Positions 9,837-19,612 of a stretch of 64,000 nt of DNA are shown piece by piece; position 1 is the first letter of the stretch, and the number at the start of each line of letters is the position of its first letter. The DNA lies in the NCBI GenBank assembly GCA_964036195.1, contig OZ038450.1, forward strand, positions 33,807,197-33,871,196, written 5' to 3'. The position numbers and the translations under genes were made by a program. The notes beneath the pieces were generated by a model that made no database searches, was not told the DNA's origin, and worked only from the letters and a program-made list of their open reading frames with translations. The DNA is from Sphaerolaimus hirsutus (lineage: Eukaryota > Nematoda > Chromadorea > Monhysterida > Sphaerolaimidae).

Positions 9837-11602
9837 ATGGCCGCCCCAGCTGCCGCCGATGGCAAGCAGCAAATAATTCGTTTGGATGATCTCCCCCTTC
9901 AGGTGTTTTTCATATTTGAGTTAATTACAACATTGTGCTCAGGGTCTACTTTGGGAATTTTTATATAAGATTGCGTTTTTGGACGAGTGCCAGGGGATGG
10001 CGATTGAAGATAAAGACGCACGTAAGGCGCTTTACTTGCGTGTCCGATGCCTAGTTTAGATGTGGTTGCCTAAAACCTAATCCTTGCCGCAGTCAGTTCA
10101 CGAGTTGCAGCAGCGGGTTGACCAGGAAGTGCAGTTTTTCGTTGAATCCCTGGCCAGTCTGGAGGAGGTGGCCAGGAAGTTCCGCACATCCAAACAGAAT
10201 GTGGCTACGCTGCGCAATGAAAAAGATGGCAATGAAGCACTCGTTCCTCTCACTGAATCTGTTAGTTCAGAGGCCAGTCACGCACCCTGTAATATGTTTT
10301 TCAAGTAAAATGCTATGTAAAGTGTAAAAGTCATGCTAGAAGTCAAAAAAGTTTATTTTTGACGTTTTTCATTGCATGTATTCTTACAGGTATTTTCACG
10401 AATTTAATGACATTTGACAGGGTCTGTGAGGGGCCCCAGGGTTTGATGACCGGGTAGCATGACTCATTTTATAAAACATTGTAGTATCGTCATACACTTC
10501 ATTTAAAAGCAACGGGTGTATTATTGATCTTCACTTGTATTTATTCGGTGTCTGTACCACTAGGGATGGCTGGAGTTTTTTAACGTTTTTTTCAAAGCCT
10601 GGATGTTCTTTACTTCACTCAAGTCAACACATCGAAAAAAAATTTGATGTTCAAATAGAAAAATCAATGGTTTCAAAAAAAATACCCCCTATGTATGTAT
10701 CACGATATCGCTTTTCTCCCTGCTAGAGAACTTGCCACTTATTCCATTCACACCCAGATTTTCTCACTTTTCGTGTGCAGATGTACGTAAAGGGAAAACT
10801 GCGAAATACTGGTTTCGTGCTAGTCGAACTGGGCACTGGCTACTACGCACAATTGGTTTGTTTTTGTTGTTGTTGTCTTTGAATAGTTTTTAAAAAAATC
10901 CTCGAATAAGTGCCCGGGTGTCATTTCTTCGTTAGAAACCATATTGGCGTGGATTATTGAAGCGAGTTCTTACACAATTGACTGCGAAGTAAATGCGCAT
11001 TGCGTATCAATTTTGAACGGAAGTAATTTTTTCTTTCCTAGGTCTAACTGTGGGAATAGAATTCGAGAGTGTGACTTATTTGGAGAATTAGCCGTCAATT
11101 CAATTTTTCCCCACTTTAGAAATAATCTTATCTGATCTCAGATCACAAAAATCTAACGTACTAAATCCACAAAATCACTAGATTTATTTCCCACAGCCGT
11201 TGGAGCGAGCGGAGGCATTTTTCGATCGAAAGCAGAAATTTGTTCAAAAGCAGATTTCTCAAATCGAGGGCATTCTTATGGAGAAGCAGAAAATGAAGCA
11301 AGGTGGGTATTGTGGCTATACACTATTTGGTTTACGGCAAAAATTTCGGAACCTGATAAATCTTTTTTACTCCTCTGAGTTTATGAATTCATTTTTGATT
11401 TCTATCAACTAATTGACGGACTCCTCATTCCGGCAAACTCACATGCCGTCATAGCTGACTTATTAGTTTTTGATTTACCATTTTGCCTTTAACGTTCAAC
11501 TATTATTGCACTGTCAGCCTAATTTAATGCATTTATTATTTTCCAGCTATCACCGCCACACTGCAAAGCAAGGTTGCTCAGAGTTTGTCCACGAAAACGT
11601 GA
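9837..11602 (+). CDS. PFDN5: Prefoldin subunit 5
   Basis: Alpha-class subunit of the hexameric prefoldin chaperone that delivers nascent actin and tubulin to CCT. Exons: 9837-9902, 10093-10260, 10781-10855, 11197-11302 and 11547-11602. All junctions are GT-AG with phases 0, 0, 0, 1, giving 156 aa (human 154). The N-terminal helix includes LQQRVDQEVQFF. The central hairpins include KGKLRNTGFVLVELGTGYYA, with the family's GTGYY signature. The C-terminal coiled coil begins ERAEAFFDRKQKFVQKQI. The start is the first ATG of exon 1 and is followed by an Ala-rich stretch. An AATAAA lies at 11665, 63 nt after the stop. Intron 2 carries an introner-family copy. PFDN5 converges with TFB1M, with about 200 bp between stop codons. 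Confidence 0.95.
10271..10436 (+). mobile_element. Introner-family copy in PFDN5 intron 2
   Basis: Flanked by CAG at 10268-10270 and 10437-10439. The left end is AGGCCAGTCACGCACCCTGTAA; the right end is TTTGACAGGGTCTGTGAGGGGCCC. It lies in sense orientation, 8-10 bp inside the donor. The gene's own donor (TCT|GTTAGT) and acceptor (TGTGCAG at 10780) remain available, so splicing does not need the element. Confidence 0.75.
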
Positions 11603-11806
11603 TATTAACACTTTTACATTGCGCCACACTTGTGTCGTCAAACTGCTTCATGCTATTAATTCACAATAAATGTGCTAGACTATTAAATACTTTTATTGTG
11701 GTCGAAGGTCACAGTCAGACGATTACTTACATTTTAAGTAACACGTTACACATAAATAATTTTAACCAAAATCAACAGTAAAAAACAACAGAAAAGTCAA
11801 TAACTA
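11603..11806. terminator. Shared 3' region with opposed poly(A) signals
   Basis: The plus-strand AATAAA at 11665-11670 serves PFDN5, and the minus-strand AATAAA (TTTATT at 11692-11697) serves TFB1M. With cleavage 10-25 nt past each signal, the two mRNAs would end within, or just overlap in, the same short interval. Confidence 0.55.
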
Positions 11807-14800
11807 TCATCTATATTCCACGGCATCCATGTAACGAGACTCAATTTCCTCAGTGGCGGGCGGCCGCTCATAGGGGCATTCTGGTGGAAACGCATTCGGC
11901 CCCTTAGCCAGTTCTTCTAGGGCATGTCTGTTGTATCTGAAATTGGTGAACGTTTATATTCACGTTTTCATTTTAAGGTACCGCAGGCAGGGACGTAGCC
12001 AGGATTTTTGAGCAGGGGGGGATTGTATACGGAGCCCGGCCCGCCCCTAAAATTTTACCCCTGTAGTAGGGGAATGGCGCCATGGCGCTGGCGCCATTCG
12101 TAGCGCCACGCCATGGCGCCAAAACAGCAGTATACGTCTGTATTTTACAGGCATACCGTGCGACATGGACATGAATTGAGTCCATTTTGACTGGCTTTGA
12201 GGCTGCGGAGACCGGTCAACCGAAAATATATGTTGTGAAGTGAAAATGCGCGTTTGCGCGCAAAATTTTTTCAAACTGTCGATAAAATCGCCTTCAGAAA
12301 GTGCCATTTCTGGCACATTTTTTGGTCCGGCTCGGGAAGGGGGGGGGGGGGCGGCCGCCGCCCCCCCGGCTACGTCCTTGACCGCACACACTAGTTGAGA
12401 GGGACACCGAATGTCTACTGGTAGGGTTCAAACGATATCACTTTTCGATATCGATATTCGATATTTTTTCAAAATTTTCGATATCGATATTCGATATTTT
12501 TTCAAAATTTTCGATATCGATATTCGATATTCGATAGTTTTTCAAAATTTTCGATATCGATATTCAATACGATATGGACCCTCGATATCGATATTCGATA
12601 CAAAAAAATGGTCGATATTCGATATCGATATTTCGATATTCGATATTTAGCTTTTGGTATAGCAAGGCATATTTCAAGCAGCATGTTGTATTTTCATATG
12701 GTTGCAAACATGGTTGATTATCTCTTTACTGAAAAGTACAATTGATTTTAACAAGGTTTACAATGGTCAGAATGAAAAAATCGAAGAAGAAACACGACGA
12801 ATCAAATTGTATCAGACAAACAAAAATTGGTAGATACAACAATTCATACTTATAACCCAATTGTTTAAGGGCATGTTGCAAAAAAGCAGCATATCAGCAT
12901 TTTCTGGCTTCAAATATGAGGTAGGTAGTTCAGTAGGTATGTGGCCAAACCAAATACAAGAAATGTGGAGTAAGCACTCCAACAAAGATAACATTAAATA
13001 CTTTACTTTTACTCATCAACTTAGATACTATAAGCAAATCAAATTAATCACAAATATCTCAATACAAAAATAATAACTCAATTAAGGACATTATACAGGT
13101 TCGATATATCGAAAATATGGTCGATATTCAATATTCGATATTTTTTTGATATCGATATTCGATATTTTTTCAAAATTTTCAATATCGATATTCGATATTC
13201 GATATTAAAAAATGGTCGATATCCGATATTCGATATTCGATACGATATATCGTTTGAACCCTATCTACTGGTTCCCATCCCAATTCAAAGCTTGCTCGCG
13301 AGTAACCGAGTAAGCACTCAACACTTTTGCATTTGAACATCGCTTGTCGGCTCGTGAACAAGCTTTGAATTGGGATGGGAACCAGTAGACATTTGGTGTC
13401 AACCATGCGTGTAGGGCCATAGTACCCAAATGACTAACCTAAAGTCGAAAGCGTACAGTCCGGGGGTGCGGCTGCACTGCTCGTGGTACACGTCGCACAT
13501 GTCCGACAGCTCGGCGAGACTCAGCTGCGTGCACTGGCTGCTCGCTGACACGCGGCACCTGACACCAAGATATATTGAATGGGGAGTGGAGGCAAGTGTT
13601 GAGGGATGGAAAAAAACGTTTTTTAACACCGCAATTGAAAAAAAAGGTTTAGATAGCTAGACATTACATTCCAGGGTGAGGTGACCACAAATACTTGGCG
13701 CCACCACAAATGTCATTCTCAAAATGCATATCACGCGCTCGATCGCATAAATAAACAAAAGCAAAAACACCCAATTTCCAACCTCCTCAAAACCTCATCA
13801 GCCATTTCCTTTTTGATGTCATCCGGGTACAAATCTGCCAGCCCTCGTCTGAGCCATTTTCTTCGGTAATGAAACACGTGTCTGATTAATTTCTCCACCA
13901 AATCGAAATGTTGATAAATTCTGGGATGTTGGTGCGGCGTGAATGTGACCAGGGCGCCGTCGACCAGCGGCCGGGGCACGAATGTCGCACCTGCACGTGC
14001 TAATTCAGATACTCAGCAGCTCTGCGCTCAGTGGACATTTGCATGTGCGCGGTGGACATCTGCGCTGAGCGGACATTTGAATATGTGCGGTGGACATCTG
14101 CGCTCAGCAGACATTTGCACGGATGCGGTGGACACATGTGCTGCTGGTGCATGGCCAGACAAGCTCCAATGTCATGAAATGTGCTGCTGGTGCATTGCAA
14201 GGCATGAATGTCTGTAAATGTGTACATTTTGGGTCGGTGTTCAATGTGACAGCTAGGTGTGCAATGTTGCAGCGGCACCGACAGGTGCTTGGTGCCATGG
14301 ATGTCTGCTGAGGGACAATTTCCATTGTGCATATGCAAATGTGCACTGAGCACAGATGTCCTATAAGTGCAAATATCTAGGGGTTATTTGCCATTGAAGA
14401 GTCTCATTCCAAATGTACATAAGCACCACATCCATCAAAATCTGGCTAAGTATTGATTTGATACACACACAGTTTTCACATTTTAGAAAACAATTAGTGT
14501 AGTAGTTGACCATGAACCTCTCTGTAAGTAGTAGCAGCATGCAAGTAGTTATGACTAGGGTGTCAACAAAAACTTTTTGGCGGAAAACGGAAACGGAAAC
14601 GGTAAAAATTTTACACTTGCAGGAAAACGGAAACGGAAACGGAAAAAAATTTGCCTGCGGAAAGCGGAAACGGAAAACGGAAAGTTGACACCCTAGTTAT
14701 GACCACCTCGTCAAGTATTCATGCCAGCTACCACTGAAAATGGGCAATTTTGAAAAAAATGATCTCAGAATCCCTTAAAACGAAAATATGATTAGTAATC

Positions 14801-17546
14801 TGTCTGAAAAAATGCAGAGAAAATATAAGAAAATAATAGATATTTTTGAGAAAAAATTTACATAGTGGAAAAAACAAGTTGAAAATGTAAATAAATATTA
14901 GATTTTTGAAATTTTCTGATATTTTCAAATCTGTCAAATGTTGAAATGCTAATTTTGCTATGCTTGAGACAGATTTAATTATATTTTATTGAGAGATTTT
15001 CTGATTATATTCTCTCAAAATAAACCATCTTCCAGTGCCTGCTAGGGTGCATGCATGGGGGCAGGCCTGATACGCACATCTGCCCGTTACGCACATTTGC
15101 CCATTTTTTTCACTTGACACTTTTTCAAGTGATTTTCAGATATGAGTAAAGTGAAAAAAAGTTGCGCAATGACATTAGTGAACTTTTTTCACTTCACTCA
15201 TATCTGAAAATCACTTGAAAATGTGTCAAGTGAAAAAAAACAGTGAAAAATAGCCATTTTTCACTGTTTTTCACTTGACACATTTTCAAGTGATTTTCAG
15301 ATATGAGTGAACTGAAAAATGTTCACTAATGTCATTGCGCAGCGTTTTTCACTTCACTCATATCTGAAAATCACTTGGAAACGTGTCAAGTGAAAAAAAC
15401 GAGCAAATGTGCGTAACGGGCAGATGTGCGTATCAGTGCACCCCCGCATGCATGCAGGGTGAGCGCATTTGCAGAGAGGTCATAATTACTTACATGCCGC
15501 CACTACTTGAAGAGCGGGCTTACTTGCAGAAAGAGTTCTGGCCTTGCAATTCAGCCCAGCCCCCACCCCCACAAACGATTGATCAAAAAGTCGAGTTGGA
15601 CATGTGCCAAGTACTGGCAGATCACAGACAACCTGCACCTGTGCCGGCCCCCGATGGGCGCCGTCGCCCGCCAGCCCACTTCCTTCTGCAGCAACAGAGA
15701 ACAGGGGGTTCTGCCCACTTTGAATGCGCCCCGCCGCTGCGACATGTCGCGCAGTAGACTGGGGGGGGGGGGGTAGTCAAAAAAGTTTCTAGATTTTTTC
15801 GGATGAAATTTTAATCCAGTTTTGAATGGTCCTGGGCAAATTGAGAAGTTTAATAAACTACTTAGACGTGAGAAGCAACGATATAAAAGGAATAAAAATG
15901 ATAAAAAAGTTTTTTGAAGAGACAAATAAATTAAAACTGAAAGTTAAAAGAAAAGTAAACTCCTTTAACTTTAACTCTTTTTACTTTCCACTTCTAAATT
16001 GTTTTTTTTTTACCTATAAACTTGCAGAATTAACCATAAAAATGTTTCAACACTCCGAAATTTACGTCAGCGGTCAACGTGAAAAAATACAACCCAATAC
16101 CCAAATCTATTAACTCAACAACCACACTAAAAAGAACTGACTTAATCACCAACGGCGTGGCCACATTAAATGGCAAGTTGCCAGTGAACCTAGTTTTCGG
16201 CAACTGGTCACTCAGCCAATCAGCGCCGTACTTCTCTGCTGCGGGGCATTGCGCATTTGGCTGGGGCCAATTCCGCAAGTGGACAAGTAAAACACCATTT
16301 GAGAAGTGAAATGCGGAGTAAAAAGCTTAGTATAATGATAAGTGAGAGGTGAAATGAGAAGTACAAGATAAAAAGCGAAATGATATGTAAAAAGTTATAA
16401 GCTACCTGAACTTTTTACATCTCAACTTGTCATTTCACACTTCTTATTTTACATTTTAATCCTCATTTCACTTATCATTTGACGTGTCACTTCTGAAATG
16501 GTTATTTACTTGTGCACGTGCGGAATTGGCACCTGGTCCATTGCACCCCAAGCGCGTTGTTCGTAGTCAAAGTGCAGCGCGTCCGCGTGTTCGATGCGAA
16601 GCCGACCCTCGCTGCGCGATGCTAGTAACTGGCAGGGGTGCATTTCAATAGCGTTCACAATTCTGATGCAATTTGGCAAGTGCCACAAAAAAATGAGCTC
16701 AAGGAGTGCGTGGAAATGACAATTTATTTCCAACAAAAGCACAGTGTGCACATGATAATATTTATTTAACTTAAGCCGCCCCCAACAACCTGCAACATGG
16801 GAAAGAACCTCCTGTCTATCTCGAGCGCAGTCACAGAGTCAGGGAAACGTTCGAGTAGTCCCCTGGGGCCAGTCCCGCACCCGGTAAAGTGTAAAGCAAA
16901 ATGTCAATTTGAATAAAATAATATTGCTGAACGTTTGACATTTTACATTACATTTGACACTTTACTCTACACTTTACATGGTGCGGGACTGGCACCTGGT
17001 GAGGCTGCCGGCGCCAGCGCCAACTTCCACGACTGCGTGCCCGTCGAGTTTGTAGTTGGCTTGTGCACCAGCCACCTGGCCAGGAAATAGTGGGTCAACT
17101 TTGACTTGCAATTTATATTGGCCAGATAATCAACTATGATAATAGTGATACCTATTGATAATGGAAATTGTTTTCAAGAATAAATAATAAATCACAAATG
17201 TTGGCATTGTTGTATTGAAAATATCGGCGTGAAAACGTATCCAAACAGCCGCCACTCCACCCGAAAAATCTCAGATAAATTTTACGTGATGAGAGAAACT
17301 GGCGACATTTTACAGGGTGCCAGACAGGCCGCGGAAAAATAGATTCACGAAGGGAGCTCCTAAATCAGCACGCCCACACGCAGCATCTGAACAGTGCTGA
17401 AAGGAAGTCCCCCCCCCACGCACGTGCTTGGCGAGCCTCCTGCACACGTTCATGTCCAGCAGGAAGTGCTGCGCCAGGCGCTTGTCCGACGACAGCGCCG
17501 CCGTGCGCAGCAGGTCCGCCGCCGACGGCACCGAGGGCAGTCGCAT
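11807..17546 (-). CDS. TFB1M: Mitochondrial dimethyladenosine transferase 1 (mt 12S rRNA methylase)
   Basis: SAM-dependent enzyme that dimethylates two adenines in the 3' hairpin of mitochondrial small-subunit rRNA. Nine exons: 17546-17424, 17075-16996, 16862-16790, 16628-16533, 16260-16142, 15758-15577, 13990-13783, 13558-13439 and 11936-11807. Every junction phase agrees and the sum is 1131 nt, 376 aa plus stop (human 346). Motifs in order: SSDKRLAQHFLLDMNVCRRL; SAM motif VVEVGAGAGSLT; acidic LEIDRRF; HADALHF; catalytic motif GNLPFNVATPLVI; GRTPCSLLLQKEV; FVPRPLVDGALVTFTP; CDVYHEQC. Introns 2 and 4 each consist entirely of an introner element. Exon 6 is preceded by an acceptor whose pyrimidine tract is a run of C. 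The start is the first ATG of exon 1; a GTG-started upstream frame is ignored. Confidence 0.94.
11988..12380. mobile_element. 'CAGGGACGTAGCCAGG' TIR element in TFB1M intron 8
   Basis: Begins CAGGGACGTAGCCAGG and ends CCGGCTACGTCCTTG, with internal G-run and C-run tracts and GGCGCCATGGCG palindromes. Same family as 2084-3365, 32948-33382 and 37411-37856. Confidence 0.7.
12422..13263. mobile_element. hAT-like element made of CGATAT-type arrays, 8-bp TSD
   Basis: Begins TAGGGTTCAAACGATAT and ends ATATCGTTTGAACCCTA. Perfect 8-bp duplications TCTACTGG lie at 12414-12421 and 13264-13271. Both ends carry long runs of TTCGATATCGATATTCGATA-type units; the middle 500 bp is unique and AT-rich. It sits in the left arm of another TIR element (arms GGTTCCCATCCCAATTCAAA near 13272 and 13375). 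Confidence 0.85.
14015..14350. repeat. Minisatellite of GGTGGACATCTGCGCT units in TFB1M intron 6
   Basis: Imperfect units with GGACATTTG and GGTGGACATCTGCGCTCAGC recur about every 33-50 bp, then decay into CATGTGCTGCTGGTGCAT copies. An inverted partner sits at about 14300-14345. No coding role is seen. Confidence 0.55.
14556..14695. mobile_element. 140-bp hAT-like MITE made of GGAAAC arrays, 8-bp TSD
   Basis: Begins TAGGGTGTCAAC and ends GTTGACACCCTA. Perfect duplications GTTATGAC lie at 14548-14555 and 14696-14703. The interior is GGAAAC hexamers broken by a short spacer. Confidence 0.85.
15057..15445. mobile_element. hAT-like fold-back element with 8-bp TSD
   Basis: Termini GGGGGCAGGCCTGATACGCA and TGCGTATCAGTGCACCCCC. 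The duplication GCATGCAT lies at 15049-15056 and 15446-15453. The interior is alternating CACTTGACAC / GTGTCAAGTG and CAGATATGAGT blocks, two nested palindromes. A 228-bp relative sits at 17926-18153. Confidence 0.8.
15446..15576. other. TFB1M intron 6, exon-proximal part
   Basis: Short remainder between the hAT-like element and exon 6. No gene or repeat is recognised. The intron 6 donor chosen is AATC|GTTTGT at 15576. Confidence 0.4.
16264..16532 (-). mobile_element. Introner copy forming TFB1M intron 4
   Basis: Sense orientation with the gene. Exon 4 ends GACCAG and the element begins GTGCCAATTCCGCACGTG. The element ends TTGCGGAATTGGCC, followed by the CCAG that serves as acceptor. CTG (plus strand) stands at 16261-16263 and 16533-16535, the 3-bp duplication. 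The resulting 272-nt intron restores QRAWGAMDQ|PNAQCPAAEK in frame. The interior is unlike other copies (AAGTGAAATG-type repeats and inner inverted repeats), so the termini, not the body, define the family. Confidence 0.85.
16866..16995 (-). mobile_element. Introner copy forming TFB1M intron 2
   Basis: A 130-bp element. Exon 2 ends CTCACCAG, the element starts GTGCCAGTCCCGCACC and ends GGTGCGGGACTGGCC, and the acceptor is the duplicated CAG. CTG stands at 16863-16865 and 16996-16998. The intron of 133 nt interrupts the strongly conserved SAM motif region (GAGAGSLT|R), and removing it restores GSLTRGLLERF. The terminal repeats are near perfect over about 27 bp. Confidence 0.9.
17076..17423. 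other. TFB1M intron 1
   Basis: AT-rich intron. A stretch at about 17305-17330 (TTTTACAGGGTGCCAG) looks like a fragment of an introner end, but no partner end was found. The donor is CAC|GTGCGT followed by a G run. Confidence 0.4.
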
Positions 17547-17620
17547 CGCCCCAGCTGCCCGCTGCAAGCACCCAGTGTTTCCTGTGGGTGGCGCTGAAAG
17601 CACTTGGTTCACAGTCAGAT

Positions 17621-17756
17621 TCGGTGCCACTCTCAGACCCTGGGAAAATTTCCAAAAGTTATATATTTACTGGTCATTAGACATTTTACAGAGCATTTTG
17701 GATCATTTGTGACACTTTGCATCACATTTTTCATCTTACAGCGTCCGGGAGTTGCT
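17621..17756 (+). mobile_element. Degraded introner-family copy upstream of TFB1M
   Basis: GGTGCCACTCTCAGACCCTG at the left and CATCTTACAGCGTCCGGGAGTTGC at the right match the family, with decay. It begins about 75 bp upstream of the TFB1M start codon, so it may supply 5' UTR or promoter sequence. Confidence 0.6.
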
Positions 17757-17925
17757 TCGAATGTCAACTGGGCCGACTGGTTTACATTCAGTATTTTTTA
17801 GTTAATGGAGCGCATAACGATGTTCAAATGCACATATTTTACCAATTTTAATTCCTTTTTGACATTCCCTCGTTTGCACTTGAAAATTGTCCCGTGACCC
17901 GTCAACTGAAATCAGTTGTTGAAAC

Positions 17926-18153
17926 GGGGCAGGCCTGATACGCACACGTGCCCGATACGCACATATGCCCGTTTTTTTCACTGGACACTTTTTCAAGTGA
18001 TTTTCAGATATGAGTGAAGTGAAAAAAGTTCACTAATGTCATTGCGCAACTTTTTTTCACTTTACTCATATCTGAAAATCACTTGAAAAAGTGTCAAGTG
18101 AAAAAAACGGGCATATGTGCGTATCGGGCACGTGTGCGTATCAGTGCACGCCC
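17926..18153. mobile_element. hAT-like palindromic MITE, 8-bp TSD
   Basis: Begins GGGGCAGGCCTGATACGCAC and ends GTGCGTATCAGTGCACGCCC, with arms complementary almost throughout. The duplication GTTGAAAC lies at 17918-17925 and 18154-18161. It is inserted into another MITE (about 17770-18175, with TGTCAACTGGGCCGACTGG and AGTTGACACCCAG ends) whose uninterrupted relative is at about 40270-40475. Confidence 0.85.
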
Positions 18154-18275
18154 GTTGAAACTAGTTGACACCCAGTGTGCAGATAGGACTAGGGTGAGCC
18201 ACGGAATCATTTGAATGCATCAGTGTTATTCACCCCGAGATGCCCGTTCATCCGCAGGCTTCGACTTCTTCATAT

Positions 18276-19487
18276 ACCGCATTTTCTCGAAATAACCCCC
18301 CATCGTAATACCCCCAGGTTTTTTCGAGCTGGGGAAAAATACCCCCCCCCCCGTCTGGAAGAAGATACATCATATATACTATATAGGTACATGATGTATC
18401 AATTTGGACCAATTTGCATCGCTGGTACACATAGACTGGTTCGTATAGCGATACACGTCGATACGTTGTCGTTGTCCACGTTGTCCAAGTAAACACCTGC
18501 CCGATCAAGTCCGGCCGCCAACTTTTTTTTTTAGTTGTGACATCCTATCTACAGTTCTAGGACGCGCCAGAAGCTGAAAGATGGGGTAGATATTGGTGCA
18601 ACCCCCCTCTACTTCGCATGAATTGAAGGGGTCGCGGCGACCCCCTACAGGGTGCGTCGCCGAGTGCAAAAAATTTTGCAGCTTTTTTAGTGTCCCACAC
18701 AGGTCCGGCCCCCACTGATTTCTTACACTATGGTTCTGGTTTTTTGTCAGCCACCTGGGGGGAGGGTTCATGTGGTGGGCGGTTTTGGGTGGGATAAGAT
18801 ATTTTTAGAGGATATTTCATGTTTATGTCACATTATCAAACACTTAAGTGTTAAAACTACACACGTGTCCATTTTTTGTAATGCATATAGGTGCTGGACT
18901 TGTGTGAGACCGACATGTTTTAACTTTTAGCGCTGCGCCCCACACTGTGGTGAGTTGCCAAAAACTGCCTGGCCAGTGTATAATAGTGGGGTGGTGTTGG
19001 CGACACATTCCCGAAATTTTAGATTTATACCCCTTCCCACAGCTGGAGGTACGGCACCAGCAGTGTAAGAAATCAAGTGAGGGCCGGACCTGTGCGGGAC
19101 AGTGAAAACGCCGCAAATTTTTTTCACATACGGCGACCCCCTCTATAGTGAGTCGCCGCTGCCCCATTTATTCATGAGGGGTAGTGGGGGGTTGCGCCTA
19201 TATACCGCCCAAGTTTTAGTTTTCCACCCCTCCCACAAACGGAGATGGCCTGCGAAGTGAAAAAAAATAGGCGGCCGGACTTGATCGGGCAGGTGTTTAC
19301 AACCTCGTTCGCTGCATTTATTACCAGTTTGGGGGTATGAAATAGAGCATTCTTTAATACGATCAGTCTCGAAAATTTCTGGCAAAATAATAAACCCCCT
19401 CGAATAAGCCCCCTCGAAATAACCGCCCTCAAAATTTCCACTCTGAAAAAATCAACCCCCTGGGGGTATTTCGAGGAAATACGGTAA
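18276..19487. mobile_element. 1.2-kb element with TACCGTATTTCCTCGAAATA-type ends
   Basis: The left end is ATACCGCATTTTCTCGAAATA and the right end TATTTCGAGGAAATACGGTA. Inside are paired inverted blocks (ACACCTGCCCGATCAAGTCC near 18495 and its complement near 19275) and tracts on both sides. No intact transposase frame was found. Class (Tc1/mariner-pogo) is inferred from the ends. Confidence 0.5.
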
Positions 19488-19612
19488 TATATTTACTTCC
19501 ATAAAAATACTGAGCTCATGAAAATATTGAAGAACATAAATACTATAAATATCAAGTTAGGTTTTCATTCAATATCCACGTAGGTATATATTTATATCCA
19601 ATCAACTAAATG

